Assembly (NCBI RefSeq): GCF_009363435.1
Contig: NZ_CP045354.1
Location: 3,810,501-3,874,500, forward strand
DNA from: Labrenzia sp. THAF82
GTDB lineage: Bacteria > Pseudomonadota > Alphaproteobacteria > Rhizobiales > Stappiaceae
Direction: 5' to 3'
DNA length: 64,000 bases
This document shows, in pieces, positions 32,659 to 41,590 of the stretch (the stretch's first letter is position 1; each line of letters begins with the position of its first letter). The notes beneath the pieces are model-generated. The model saw only the letters and a list, made by a program, of their open reading frames with translations, was not told the DNA's origin and did not search any database. The translations under genes were made by a program, and so were the position numbers.

Positions 32659-33423
32659 TTATTCTTCATGAAATTCGGCAAAAGTCTGTGCCAAGGGTGT
32701 GCGTATGACTGTCGAAGCATAAGAATCGAGTGGCGTTTCTTCTCCATTGAGAATCACCAATTCTGCACCGGCCTCTGCCGCCAAAGTGGGAAGTTGAGCT
32801 GCCGGGTGAACGACCAGTGACGACCCGAGAACCAGAAAGAGATCGCATTCCTGTGCTGCCGCTGCAGCGTTTTGCAAGGCTGCTTCCGGCATCTGCTGAC
32901 CAAAACTGATGACAGCGGCCTTCAACAGCCCGCCACATTTAACACAATTGGGACTAAACCCAGATTCAACTGTTTGTCTTTGGTCTTCCAGCTCCGCGCG
33001 CGCACCGCAGGATAGGCATGTTGCGAAGGTTGAATTCCCATGTATCTCAATCAGCCTGTCGTCAGGAAATCCAGCTTTCTGATGAAGCCCATCTACGTTT
33101 TGCGTTACCAAGCACTTCATGTACCCATTTGTGGCCAACGACGTCAGTGCCAAATGGGCTGCATTGGGTTCAGCTTTTTGAAAAAAGTCCTGCATTTCAA
33201 AGCGTCGATCCCAGTCTTCCAGACGACTTTCTTCCGACCTTACAAAATCCTGGTATTGAACCGGTTGTCGTTTGGACCATATCCCGCCAGGCGAACGAAA
33301 ATCCGGAATGCCGGATTCTGTCGAAATGCCAGCACCCGTCAGAGCGACGATCCGGTGGTAGGCACCGCGCTTGAATTGTGCGACATAGTTGCGAGCTTCG
33401 GCCAGTCCTGTGATGGTCTTCAT
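32659..33423 (-). CDS. cobB: NAD-dependent protein deacylase (sirtuin)
   Basis: The 254-residue protein has the complete sirtuin core: GAGISTESGIPDFRSPGG, TQNVDGLHQKAG, IEIHGN with the catalytic His, and a zinc ribbon (CLSCG and NCVKCGG). These enzymes remove acyl groups from lysines using NAD. The acyl preference (acetyl or succinyl) cannot be decided. It is divergent from the glyoxalase gene 54 bases away. Confidence 0.93.
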   Translation of the reverse strand: MKTITGLAEARNYVAQFKRGAYHRIVALTGAGISTESGIPDFRSPGGIWSKRQPVQYQDFVRSEESRLEDWDRRFEMQDFFQKAEPNAAHLALTSLATNGYMKCLVTQNVDGLHQKAGFPDDRLIEIHGNSTFATCLSCGARAELEDQRQTVESGFSPNCVKCGGLLKAAVISFGQQMPEAALQNAAAAAQECDLFLVLGSSLVVHPAAQLPTLAAEAGAELVILNGEETPLDSYASTVIRTPLAQTFAEFHEE

Positions 33424-33477
33424 GGGTCGGTCACTCGCCTTTCAGACAACCTCATTCGATTGGGAAAAGGGTAGGAT

Positions 33478-33918
33478 ATGCGTTATTTGCACACAATGGT
33501 TCGGGTCACCAATGTTGACGATTCCCTTGATTTTTACTGCAACAAGATGGGCATGACTGAACTCCGCCGCCATGAAAGTGAAAAGGGTCGTTTCACCCTT
33601 ATCTTTCTAGCCGGCTCTGAAGATGTAGACGCCGGCAAGGCCAACGCCGCGCCACTTTTGGAACTGACCTACAATTGGGATCCGGAAGAATATGATGGTG
33701 GGCGAAACTTCGGTCACCTCGCTTTCGAAGTCGATGATATTTACGATTTCTGCGACAACCTCCAGAAACAGGGCGTCACGATCAACCGGCCACCACGCGA
33801 TGGCCGCATGGCATTTGTTCGTTCGCCGGACAACATTTCAATTGAGTTGCTGCAAAAAGGCGAAGCCCTTGAAATCAAAGAGCCTTGGGCCTCGATGGGT
33901 AATACGGGCGAGTGGTAA
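33478..33918 (+). CDS. gloA: Lactoylglutathione lyase (glyoxalase I)
   Basis: The 146-residue protein starts [20 protein letters not shown] and has the metal-binding pattern of glyoxalase I: H6, an E in [10 protein letters not shown] in [11 protein letters not shown] and a C-terminal E in SIELLQKGE. It converts the methylglyoxal-glutathione hemithioacetal to lactoylglutathione. The start is supported by AAGGGTAGGA 4 bases upstream. It is followed by a hairpin and tRNA-Glu. Confidence 0.92.
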   Translation: MRYLHTMVRVTNVDDSLDFYCNKMGMTELRRHESEKGRFTLIFLAGSEDVDAGKANAAPLLELTYNWDPEEYDGGRNFGHLAFEVDDIYDFCDNLQKQGVTINRPPRDGRMAFVRSPDNISIELLQKGEALEIKEPWASMGNTGEW

Positions 33919-33940
33919 TTCACGTCGGTTTTCAACATCT

Positions 33941-33964
33941 GCAAGCCCGGTTTCCCGGGCTTGC
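33941..33964 (+). terminator. GC-rich hairpin after gloA
   Basis: GCAAGCCCGG (33941-33950) and CCGGGCTTGC (33955-33964) form a 10-base stem with a 4-base loop, 22 bases past the gloA stop. An A-run, not a T-run, follows, so it is a hairpin of uncertain termination strength. Confidence 0.5.
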
Positions 33965-34043
33965 AAAAAATTGTCGTCAAGGCTCTTGCGGGCGTGAGCA
34001 TTCCCGCCTATAAGCCTCCCCACGACGCAGCTGTGTCGACCGC

Positions 34044-34119
34044 GCGCCCATCGTCTAGCGGTCTAGGACGCCGCCCTTTCACGGCGGAAACACGGGTTCG
34101 AGTCCCGTTGGGCGTGCCA
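34044..34119 (+). tRNA. tRNA-Glu (anticodon TTC)
   Basis: A full cloverleaf is seen with acceptor GCGCCCA, anticodon stem-loop CCGCCCTTTCACGGCGG and T-arm ACGGGTTCGAGTCCCGT, with encoded CCA. TTC decodes GAA. It is followed 43 bases later by the convergent end of the cyclase-like gene. Confidence 0.95.
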
Positions 34120-34162
34120 TTTTTCTTCCAGGGAAATTTGAGACGTTTTGCTCGGTGTGATG

Positions 34163-35017
34163 TCAGAACTCACCCGGAGAAACATACCGTCTTTTGATCT
34201 CAATGGCCGGATCATCTTTTCTGAACAGTGTTCTTCCCGGAAATTCAGTCTGGTAAAACTCGGCGATATCCGCCCCTGTCGGCCCTGCAAAAGCGATCCG
34301 GCCGTTTGGAAAGAAGATATCCAGTTCATCGTCTTCATGTTCGCTGGCGTATGTTTCCTGTGAACCGTGAAGAACCATGGTGACGCCGATCTTGTTGTTC
34401 ACATAGTGCTGCACATCGAAGAATTTCGGCGATCGCGCGTGCTCCATACCCAGCCGTTCCTCCCGCACACGCAGCAGCCTTTCGGGCTCTTTCATGTCCA
34501 CGATGCCATAAAGGTCAAAGTCACCGTGAATGCATTTTCCTGCACGTATTAGAGAATTTGCGGCGAATTTCACGCAGCCGTAGTAAGGATCCTTTGGATT
34601 GAGTTCGACGAAATAAAGCCCGCCATGGGGAATGTAAGTCAGTGTTTGCTGTTGAAAGAAGCTATCCATTTCCGGTCGCAGCCGAGCTTTGAAGTTGTTC
34701 CATTCTCCAACAGCCTTGGGATAGCGCCCTTCCTTGTAAGCGGACGGACCGAAAAGTGTGGGATCAACGACCAGACCAGCAATGCAGCCGCGTTTTGTCG
34801 CCGACGGTTTGCTCCCCAATGGCAAGACATCAAAATCTGCTGTCTTCGCCTTACAATCGAGACGCTTTGGCAACGCATAGTCCTTGCCGATATGTTGAAG
34901 CGTTGCCGTATTTGTGCGCCGAACCAAAATCGCTGCTTCATAGAGCATTGCTGCTTCGCGAAACACTTCGACATGCTCTTCAAGCATGTGTTTGAGGATA
35001 TCAGCACTTCCAGCCAT
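34163..35017 (-). CDS. Putative ExoY/CyaA-like nucleotidyl cyclase-toxin homologue
   Basis: The 284-residue protein shows the order of landmarks of the anthrax edema factor/CyaA/ExoY catalytic fold. These are a lysine-containing loop then AG (GSKPSATKRGCIAGLVVDPTL, 68-88), the metal-binding Asp pair in HGDFDLYGIVD (D166 and D168), and HG followed by acidic residues in VLHGSQETYASEHEDDE (H217). The first loop lacks the usual basic His, and the Asn expected after HG is not present, so activity is uncertain. No signal peptide is seen, consistent with an ExoY-like injected protein. It stands alone beside tRNA-Glu, with a palindromic region upstream. This assignment is from remembered family features and needs a profile search. 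Confidence 0.45.
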   Translation of the reverse strand: MAGSADILKHMLEEHVEVFREAAMLYEAAILVRRTNTATLQHIGKDYALPKRLDCKAKTADFDVLPLGSKPSATKRGCIAGLVVDPTLFGPSAYKEGRYPKAVGEWNNFKARLRPEMDSFFQQQTLTYIPHGGLYFVELNPKDPYYGCVKFAANSLIRAGKCIHGDFDLYGIVDMKEPERLLRVREERLGMEHARSPKFFDVQHYVNNKIGVTMVLHGSQETYASEHEDDELDIFFPNGRIAFAGPTGADIAEFYQTEFPGRTLFRKDDPAIEIKRRYVSPGEF

Positions 35018-35496
35018 CTAACGGTCTCCCTATCTTGCGGGCTCATCGTCAGAGCCTGCCGGACAGATCAATTGCAATGCTGCTAGGCTAGCAGAGCTGT
35101 CATGGCCAATAACGTGACAGCTGTCACAAATCAGTGGTCAGCGCTCATAACAGCGACATAAAACCCAGCTCAGGTACTCACTCTTTGTCGCAACACCCTG
35201 CCCTTGGGGCACCCAGCTTAACCCATTGCAAAATTTGCTGGTAAATTGTGCGTGCAATCGTGGCGTTCTCATACTTGATTGTCTATAGTCGTGGCTGGAT
35301 TCCAGGGAGCTTTGCCATTTGAGACAAGCGGGTTCCCGCGTGCAGGGGTTGGGGAACTCGGAATTCCAGTTCCTGTGACGTTTATTACAGAATTGAATTG
35401 CCAAAGGGGGTACGTCTTCTTTCAAGAGGACGAAGACCTCGAAAACAAGATCGGCTCACCCGACAGGCAACCTAAGATCGACGAGAGGACATTGAA
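35018..35496. promoter_or_regulatory. Divergent region between cyclase-like and caspase-like genes
   Basis: This 479-base gap contains the promoters of two divergent genes. The palindromic cluster near 35095-35126 is listed separately, and TGCTAGGCTAGCA (35080-35092) is a further short palindrome. A frame of 77 codons at 35279-35512 overlaps the caspase gene start and is probably not real. Confidence 0.45.
35095..35126. promoter_or_regulatory. Palindromic operator-like cluster upstream of the cyclase-like gene
   Basis: AGCTGTCA (35095-35102) is inverted at 35115-35122 (TGACAGCT) with a 12-base spacer. The right arm is also half of a perfect 12-base palindrome TGACAGCTGTCA (35115-35126). The cluster lies 78-109 bases upstream of the cyclase-like gene, and about 370 bases upstream of the caspase-like gene. 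Position and symmetry fit one or two dimer-binding sites. Confidence 0.5.
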
Positions 35497-37050
35497 ATGT
35501 TCACACGAATGATCGCCGTGCTGGCAATACTGATCGCAGGGACAGCTCCGGCGCTCGCGAAGCGTGTTGCCCTGGTTCTCGGCAACGGCGCATACGAACA
35601 CACAGTACCGCTACCCAATCCTGCCAACGATGCAGAACAGATGGCTACCAAACTGCGTAGCCTGGGTTTTGATGTCGTTGCAGGTCAGGATCAGACCTAT
35701 AATGACATGCGCAGATCCGTCATGAACTTCGCAAAGAAGGCTTATGGCGCAGAGATTGCGATTCTGTTTTACGCGGGGCATGGCCTCCAGGTCGGCGGCC
35801 AGAACCACCTTGTGCCTATCGACGCCACGATTGAAGACGAAACCTCTCTGGATTTCGAGACCATCACGGTCGATTTCATCATGCGCCAGATGTCCAAGGA
35901 CGTGAAAGTGCAGATGGTGTTCCTTGACGCATGCCGCGATAACCCGCTTGCGCGCACGCTGTCACGGCGCATGGGACCGACACGCTCAGGAAGCGTTGGT
36001 CAGGGTCTTGCTGAAATCAAGATTGAAGAAACCGGTGGCGAAGGTTCGGTAATCGCATTTGCAACCAGTCCTGGCGATGTCGCTCTTGACGGTGAAGGTA
36101 CGAACTCTCCGTTCACCTCCGCATTGATCCGGCATATCGATACACCGAACGCATCGATCCAAACCGTCATGACCCGTGTTACCGGCGACGTCTACCAGGA
36201 AACTGAAAAACGTCAGCGCCCTTGGGTCAATGCTTCTCTGATTGGCGAAGTGTTCCTCAACAAGCAGGCTGCGGTGGCAAGCGGGCCGACGACCGAAGTT
36301 GCGTCGCTCGGCACAACGCCTACGACGACACCTCAGCCCGTCGCGACAACTCCCTCAGTTGCTGCAACCACGCAGTCCACAATTGACTGGGAGCGTGAAA
36401 AGCTGATCTGGGAAACGGCCAAGGCAAGCAATACGGTTGACGATTACCAGTCGTACCTCGATGCCTATCCGAATGGCACTTTCACGAACTTTGCTCGTAA
36501 CAGCATCAAGCGCTTGCAATCCGGCAGTCAGGTGGCTGCAGTCAACCCAGGTGCCACGGCTGTTCCAGGTCAAGCAGGTGTTGTCTCGACTATGCCTGAC
36601 CCGCAAAAGGCCATCCCAGGTACGCAGGCAACCGAATCTTCGCTTGGCTGGAACCGGACTGCTCGTCGTGAAGTGCAAACCCGTCTCAACCTTGCAGGAT
36701 TTGACGTGGGCCGTCCGGATGGCGCTTTCGGGCCAAAGACCCGCGCAGGTGTCACTGGTTGGCAGACAGCTAACGGCATCGTACCGACTGGCTTCTTCAC
36801 GCCTGCGCAATATGCTTTGCTAACGACGCAAACAGCTACTCAGTACGCTGCCTATCAAGCAGAAGTGCGGCGCAAGCAACAGGCCGCCGCAGCCTCGCGC
36901 AGCAGCACTAGCAGGTCGACAACGACCCGTCGTAACAACAACACCACGACCACACGGCGCAGCAACAACGGTGGTGGTGTAAACCCGGCCGGTGCAGCGT
37001 TCATTGGCGGTGTTGTCGGTGGCATTATCGGTGGCGCAATCGGCCGCTGA
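35497..37050 (+). CDS. Caspase-family (peptidase C14) protein with peptidoglycan-binding domain
   Basis: The 517-residue protein has a signal peptide (MIAVLAILIAGTAPALA), then a caspase-like p20 domain with the catalytic histidine H95 (LFYAGHGLQVGG) and cysteine C146 (VFLDACRDNP). A variable Thr/Pro-rich linker (residues 260-300) leads to a helical segment, then a peptidoglycan-binding domain (about 385-443; VQTRLNLAGFDVGRPDGAFG). The Ser/Thr/Arg-rich part and a glycine-zipper end (AAFIGGVVGGIIGGAIG) could insert in a membrane. Such orthocaspase-like proteins are exported or envelope proteases of unknown substrate. GAGAGGA supports the start at 35497. Confidence 0.88.
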   Translation: MFTRMIAVLAILIAGTAPALAKRVALVLGNGAYEHTVPLPNPANDAEQMATKLRSLGFDVVAGQDQTYNDMRRSVMNFAKKAYGAEIAILFYAGHGLQVGGQNHLVPIDATIEDETSLDFETITVDFIMRQMSKDVKVQMVFLDACRDNPLARTLSRRMGPTRSGSVGQGLAEIKIEETGGEGSVIAFATSPGDVALDGEGTNSPFTSALIRHIDTPNASIQTVMTRVTGDVYQETEKRQRPWVNASLIGEVFLNKQAAVASGPTTEVASLGTTPTTTPQPVATTPSVAATTQSTIDWEREKLIWETAKASNTVDDYQSYLDAYPNGTFTNFARNSIKRLQSGSQVAAVNPGATAVPGQAGVVSTMPDPQKAIPGTQATESSLGWNRTARREVQTRLNLAGFDVGRPDGAFGPKTRAGVTGWQTANGIVPTGFFTPAQYALLTTQTATQYAAYQAEVRRKQQAAAASRSSTSRSTTTRRNNNTTTTRRSNNGGGVNPAGAAFIGGVVGGIIGGAIGR

Positions 37051-37070
37051 CAAAACCGACATCCAAAACA

Positions 37071-37102
37071 AAAAAGCCCGGCTCAAAAGGCCGGGCTTTT
37101 TT
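37071..37102. terminator. Bidirectional terminator between caspase-like gene and exbD
   Basis: GCCCGGC and GCCGGGC form a 7-base stem around a 7-base loop. The stem is flanked by an A-run on one side and T-run on the other, so it works in both directions. It serves the caspase-like gene (plus) and the exbD gene (minus) that converge here. Confidence 0.85.
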
Positions 37103-37132
37103 CGTGGAAGATTCGGTGTCGCAAGGCCTGAC

Positions 37133-37558
37133 TCAGTTCAGTTTAAGGCTGATCCGCTTGAGATTGGATGTGCGGGCCTCATCGAGTATCTCGATCACAC
37201 TCTGAAATTCGGTGCCTTTTGCAGGAAGCAGAATAGCGCTATCCGCGCCAAGCCCTGCCAAGCGGTTCAATTCGCCCGACAGCTCCTCCAGTTCCAACGT
37301 GCTTCCATTGACGACAATGGTTGTTCCTTCAACTCCATCGCCCTGCCCGATCTGAATTAGAACAGAAGGAGCACCGTCGTTTATTTGCTGATCGTTTGTC
37401 TTTTCTGCCGGCTCGCTGCCAATACCAACATCGAGCGGTCGCCAGACACCGAAAGTGGAGGACAACAGGAAGAACATGATCAAGATAAAGATCACGTCGA
37501 TCAATGGCGTTAGAGGAATGCGCCTGCGTTTTGCAAGCGGCGTCTGAATGGACAGCAT
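37133..37558 (-). CDS. ExbD/TolR-like biopolymer transport protein 1
   Basis: The 141-residue protein has one N-terminal membrane helix with the proton-channel Asp (IPLTPLIDVIFILIMFFLL) and a periplasmic domain, typical of ExbD/TolR. It works with an ExbB/TolQ partner to use proton-motive force. Its probable partner, the ExbB-like gene at 38682-39353, is on the other strand, and a second exbD-like gene lies at 41138-41560. The three channel genes and the TonB-like gene therefore form one functional group. Confidence 0.85.
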   Translation of the reverse strand: MLSIQTPLAKRRRIPLTPLIDVIFILIMFFLLSSTFGVWRPLDVGIGSEPAEKTNDQQINDGAPSVLIQIGQGDGVEGTTIVVNGSTLELEELSGELNRLAGLGADSAILLPAKGTEFQSVIEILDEARTSNLKRISLKLN

Positions 37559-37695
37559 CTATACTAGCTTCGTTGGCACTTTGGGCACCAATGTCTCGTA
37601 TTCTTTTAAGATGTACAATCCTAATCCCTGATTTGACCCGGATCACGCATTTCCGTAGCGTTGTGCTGGGAAGCAAGCAATTAGGTAACCGCTTG

Positions 37696-38148
37696 ATGTC
37701 GCAAGCACAAAACACAGAACTTAGCTATAGAGACATCTTTCGCAAATACACTCTGCTCGGCGTGTTTGCCTGTCTGGCGTGCTTTGCTCTGCCTCAGAAG
37801 ACGGAAGCAGGTTTGAGGGTGTGCAATGGCTCTGTCGACCTTGTTAATGTTGCGATCGGCTATGAAACCGATGAAGGCATCAGAACGGAAGGCTGGTGGA
37901 CGATCACCTCTAATGCCTGCAGCCAGGTTCTGCAGGAACCGCTTAAAAGCGCCGGATACTTTCTTCATGTGGCAGATGGATTCGGTGAAGGCAGACTTGT
38001 CGGCGACATTACTCTTTGCATTCGTGAAGAAAAATTCGTTGTGTATGATGGTGACCAATGCTGGCAACGCGGTTTAATCGAAGCAGACTTTTTTCAGATT
38101 GAAACCGGAGGAGCTGAAGACTGGACCGTCCTGTTGTCTTATGACTGA
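37696..38148 (+). CDS. DUF1036 family secreted protein
   Basis: The 150-residue protein has an N-terminal membrane segment and then DUF1036 features: GLRVCNGSVDLVNVAIGYE, EGWWTITSNACSQVL and a C-terminal cysteine in DGDQCWQRG. DUF1036 proteins are small alphaproteobacterial envelope proteins of unknown function. The ATG at 37696 is taken as the start; the frame opens at 37504 but includes part of the convergent exbD region. It is followed by a second unknown secreted gene and exbB. Confidence 0.78.
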   Translation: MSQAQNTELSYRDIFRKYTLLGVFACLACFALPQKTEAGLRVCNGSVDLVNVAIGYETDEGIRTEGWWTITSNACSQVLQEPLKSAGYFLHVADGFGEGRLVGDITLCIREEKFVVYDGDQCWQRGLIEADFFQIETGGAEDWTVLLSYD

Positions 38149-38214
38149 ATGAGATCTCACTTTACTGGGTTCCGATCAGGCGGTTTCACCGGTGCATTAT
38201 TTTGGGGGGTGTAT

Positions 38215-38646
38215 ATGCAAAAAATTGTTCGGACTGCCATGCTGGCTCTGTTAGGAGTTGCTTTCGCAAACCCTGTCCTGGCACAGGACACCGGCGGAAA
38301 GATCGGTCTGGAACTCAACCACACGCAGCCGACAACGGATGGTGGGTGCCGCCTTTCCATTATCGCGACAAATGGCCTGGAAAGACCAATGAACCAGCTT
38401 GGACTGGAAATGGTCGCCTTCAATAAGGATGGCCTTGTCGATCAATTTCTGCGCCTTGATTTCACTCGTATTTCAGCCGGGAAGACTAAAGTTCTTCAAT
38501 TCGACCTTGCAGGTAAAGCCTGTGACAGCCTCTCCAGGCTGCATATAAACGACGTTCTGAACTGCGTACCGCCGGCCATTTCAGATGTTTATTGTCCGGA
38601 TTTACTGGATTTGAAAAACCGCACCGAGATTCAATTCGGTGACTAA
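38215..38646 (+). CDS. Hypothetical secreted protein
   Basis: I do not recognise this 143-residue protein. It has a signal peptide ([17 protein letters not shown]) and a compact beta-rich domain with three cysteines ([28 protein letters not shown]). The ATG at 38215 has a GGGGGG ribosome site before it; the frame opens at 38149. It sits between the DUF1036 gene and exbB-like gene on the same strand, so it may work at the envelope with the proton-channel proteins. Confidence 0.65.
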   Translation: MQKIVRTAMLALLGVAFANPVLAQDTGGKIGLELNHTQPTTDGGCRLSIIATNGLERPMNQLGLEMVAFNKDGLVDQFLRLDFTRISAGKTKVLQFDLAGKACDSLSRLHINDVLNCVPPAISDVYCPDLLDLKNRTEIQFGD

Positions 38647-38681
38647 GCGATTGTCTGCCGACAACGGGACCCGACCAATTT

Positions 38682-39353
38682 ATGGGTGATACATTTTCTT
38701 CTCTTTTGGAGCTGGGCGGACCGGTAGTCCTCATACTGCTTGTCATTTCGATCGCCGCACTTGCTGTGATTCTGGCCAAAGTGTTTCAGTTTGCCAGCGC
38801 GCGCGTCGGCCGGCACGGACTGGTTCGCCAAGCAGTGACCCAGTGGCGGACCGGCGAGCGAAATACGGCTGCTCAGAACCTTATCAAGGACCGCTCGCTT
38901 TCAGCCGCCTTGGTGCGCAATGCAATGGATGCCATCCAGATGCTGGACCAGCAGCCGCTCTCGTCACAAGAACGAGACATTCGTGAGGAGCGATTGCGGG
39001 AGGAGATTTCGGCGCGTGCTGCGGACCGCCTTTTCGCACTGGCCAGCTGGCTGAAAGCGCTCGATCTCGTCACGCAGATTGCGCCGCTGCTGGGACTGTT
39101 CGGCACGGTTCTCGGTATGATCGATACCTTTCAAACGCTGCAGGAATCCGGAGCTGCAGCAAATCCGGCAACACTTGCCGGCGGGATTTGGGTTGCTCTG
39201 TTGACGACCGCTTGTGGCCTCGCGGTTGCCATACCCGTCTCTGTTGCGGTGACATGGTTCGAGACCCGGTTGGAAAAAGAACGAGCAGCTCTTGAAGTGC
39301 TTTTGACCGGTGTTTTTACCGCTGGCAGCTCTTCGACCGTTGCTTCAACGTAG
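38682..39353 (+). CDS. MotA/TolQ/ExbB proton-channel family protein
   Basis: The 223-residue protein has three membrane segments: one near the N-terminus ([20 protein letters not shown]), one near residue 125 ([18 protein letters not shown]) and one near residue 170 ([19 protein letters not shown]). These are the classic TolQ/ExbB motifs. It forms the proton channel with an ExbD partner. Its 3' end overlaps the convergent TonB-like gene by 9 bases, which links the two loci physically. Confidence 0.9.
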   Translation: MGDTFSSLLELGGPVVLILLVISIAALAVILAKVFQFASARVGRHGLVRQAVTQWRTGERNTAAQNLIKDRSLSAALVRNAMDAIQMLDQQPLSSQERDIREERLREEISARAADRLFALASWLKALDLVTQIAPLLGLFGTVLGMIDTFQTLQESGAAANPATLAGGIWVALLTTACGLAVAIPVSVAVTWFETRLEKERAALEVLLTGVFTAGSSSTVAST

Positions 39354-41141
39354 AACTTTGAACGCAGACAAGGAATAAACCCCTGGCGCTTCAAGCACCT
39401 CGGCAATCCTGTTTGCGCCGAGTTTGCTGAAGCGGCGCGGTTGCCGATCTTTGGGGCGGTTCCAGATCGCCAGCAAAAGAGCCGTTTCTTCTTCAACCCT
39501 TGAGATCAGCGTGACAGGAATGGCAAATCGCCATCCGCCTGCCGTCACGGCGTTCGATGCCGGTAAGACGAACTCACGGCCGTCATGAATGCTTCCGGCG
39601 TCGTCAATCAGATAGATTTCCGGCGGCCCCTTACCGTTCAACTCCAGTCCAGCTGTTTCAGCCGCGGCAATCCGCTCAATTGGCAAATCGCGCTGGATGA
39701 GTCCCGAAACGCTGGATCCGCTTTTGACCACAGTTCTTTCAAGCTCAACCAAACCTGCCGCCTCAATACCGTTGGAAAACCCGATGGCATCCAGCAGAGC
39801 ACATTGGGGCCGTGTCACGAGCCGCAATTCGATATTGGCCTCATAGCCCTGACTTGCCGCGAAACTCTTGTCGAAAACCGCAAACGGTGCGATGCCTGCT
39901 CCGAAGGCCGTTACTGATGCCGTGTCCGTTCCTGCAGACATCACCGAAAGATGTGCGCACTCTCCGGCATCGTAGCCAGCGACATAGTTCGTGACCTTTG
40001 CCAGTGGATCGATGCTCGCAAGTTCAACGGGTGGAACACTCGGTGTTGGGTCTGAGGACTGCGGCGATGCGGGTATGGCTGACTGTTGAGGTTCTGTTGG
40101 AGAAATTGCTGAAAGCTCCGTCTCCAAAGGACGAATGGCCGCGAGTTGTTGCTCTGCCGGTTGCACCATTTGAACTGAGGTCGTGGGCGTCGCTACTGTG
40201 ACCGAACTGGGTTCAACGGTGTTGCTTACAGCCCCCCCTTGGGGCGAAGGCACCAGAGGTGACACAGTTTGCGTTGAAGCTGCTTCAACAGATGTGACGG
40301 CTATCGCATCGTTCTCGCTTTGAGAGGGCGTAACAGCCGTGACAGGCACCGCCACTTCAACTAAAGCCTCATCGGAGGCGACAACACCATCGATCTCAGT
40401 CGAAATAGAACTCGCCGTCACAGGACTAACGATACTTGTCGGTTCGGTAACAGGTGCAGAATTGACCGTGGCTGCGTTTGATCCTGAATTCGCGGATTGC
40501 GGTGCACTAGTTGGTGTAATCACAGCCGTTGCTGCAACAGGTGCGAGCGATACCACGTTGCTAGTCGGGGGCGCTACCTGTGCAGCTTCGGTAACGGTCG
40601 AAGGAACGGTGGTTGAGGCCTCGCCAACACTGGGATCAACTTTTTCCACCTTCGTCGGTTCAGTCTGGTTGAGCGGCAACGGATCACTTTCAGTCGCACT
40701 TTTTTCCTTGGCCTCAACAACCATTGCATCGCTCACGTCAACCATGGCAAGCGGGGTGGCCGGTAAACTGGAGACCTGCGCTGTCGGCGTTTGCACTGGT
40801 TGGAGAGCCGTACTCTCAATCGGCTGAGAAACAATCGAGGACGGTTGTTGAAGTATGGGTTGCGACGTTTCTGTCGCTTTGACGACCGAGACGTTGTCAG
40901 GTGCGATCATCTCCTTTGGAGCTGTTGCGACAGCGGATATTGCCTCAAATTCCAGACCACCGCTTTCAAGCACGATTTCCGCTTCAGGTGGAACCGGCGG
41001 TTCCTGAACTTTCCAGGAGAAATCCTCCAGCCCAAACAGAACAATTGAAACATGTGCAGCTAGCGAAGTGCCCACTACAGCCGGCCAGATATAGCCAGGA
41101 ATACCCCAGTGTCCATCTTGATTGTAGAGGGCCGTTGTCAC
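39345..41141 (-). CDS. TonB-like protein with long Ser/Thr/Pro-rich linker and kinase-shared C-terminal domain
   Basis: The 598-residue protein has an N-terminal membrane helix ([20 protein letters not shown]), a long low-complexity Ala/Ser/Thr/Val/Pro linker (about residues 45-380) and a compact C-terminal domain (385-575). That domain is clearly related to the C-terminal domain of the Ser/Thr kinase encoded two genes upstream: both share GEC/GDC, FxxSQGY/FEAxI, a QC pair and VEExT/GLxIA. TonB proteins link inner-membrane proton channels to outer-membrane partners. Its GTG overlaps the stop of the second exbD-like gene (GTGA). The usual TonB C-terminal domain is absent, so 'TonB-like' rests on layout and neighbours. 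Confidence 0.7.
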   Translation of the reverse strand: MTTALYNQDGHWGIPGYIWPAVVGTSLAAHVSIVLFGLEDFSWKVQEPPVPPEAEIVLESGGLEFEAISAVATAPKEMIAPDNVSVVKATETSQPILQQPSSIVSQPIESTALQPVQTPTAQVSSLPATPLAMVDVSDAMVVEAKEKSATESDPLPLNQTEPTKVEKVDPSVGEASTTVPSTVTEAAQVAPPTSNVVSLAPVAATAVITPTSAPQSANSGSNAATVNSAPVTEPTSIVSPVTASSISTEIDGVVASDEALVEVAVPVTAVTPSQSENDAIAVTSVEAASTQTVSPLVPSPQGGAVSNTVEPSSVTVATPTTSVQMVQPAEQQLAAIRPLETELSAISPTEPQQSAIPASPQSSDPTPSVPPVELASIDPLAKVTNYVAGYDAGECAHLSVMSAGTDTASVTAFGAGIAPFAVFDKSFAASQGYEANIELRLVTRPQCALLDAIGFSNGIEAAGLVELERTVVKSGSSVSGLIQRDLPIERIAAAETAGLELNGKGPPEIYLIDDAGSIHDGREFVLPASNAVTAGGWRFAIPVTLISRVEEETALLLAIWNRPKDRQPRRFSKLGANRIAEVLEAPGVYSLSAFKVLR

Positions 41142-41560
41142 GTGCCATCCGCCTCGATGGTGACAAGCGTTATCTTTCGAATCCCACCTGCCTTGAGGTC
41201 CTCGGCAAGCGCTGTCAGGTCTCCCATTTTGGTGCGTCGATCAACCTGAAGGGTCAGTTTATCGGATACGTCAGCACTGCTCTTAAGAAAGGCCGCGAGC
41301 TCGTCCGCCCCAAACCTGTTGCCATCAAGCCAAATCTCGCCCGATTTATCGAGAGCAAGACTGCCTTGAATGCTTCCGCTCCCTTCGTCACTGACGGTTT
41401 CTGCCCATTGAAAGTCATCTGGCAAAGGTGGACTAAGTGTTCCCGCGACCAGCAAAAACAACAACAACAGAAAAACAACATTGATAAGCGCCAGCGAAGC
41501 ATCAGCTCTCCGCTGTGGGATCAGCTCCTGAAGGTGTATCGGTTTCGTATAGCGCTTCAC
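41138..41560 (-). CDS. ExbD/TolR-like biopolymer transport protein 2
   Basis: The 140-residue protein has the ExbD layout: a single helix (ASLALINVVFLLLLFLLVAG) followed by a periplasmic domain (DKLTLQVDRRTKMGDLTALA). The helix has Asn where the channel Asp is usual in ExbD (LINVVF rather than LIDVVF), so proton conduction may be altered. It lies directly between the Ser/Thr kinase gene and the TonB-like gene, in the same minus-strand operon as the T6SS genes. Confidence 0.8.
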   Translation of the reverse strand: MKRYTKPIHLQELIPQRRADASLALINVVFLLLLFLLVAGTLSPPLPDDFQWAETVSDEGSGSIQGSLALDKSGEIWLDGNRFGADELAAFLKSSADVSDKLTLQVDRRTKMGDLTALAEDLKAGGIRKITLVTIEADGT

Positions 41561-41590
41561 GACAGATTCACACTCATCGGCGACGGTCCT

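Noticed and set aside
35279-35512. 77-codon frame before the caspase-like gene
   Set aside because: It overlaps the caspase start, has no family features and no convincing ribosome site.
40339-40827. Ser/Thr/Val/Gly-rich 162-codon frame opposite the TonB-like linker
   Set aside because: The composition reflects the low-complexity linker of the minus-strand gene read backwards.
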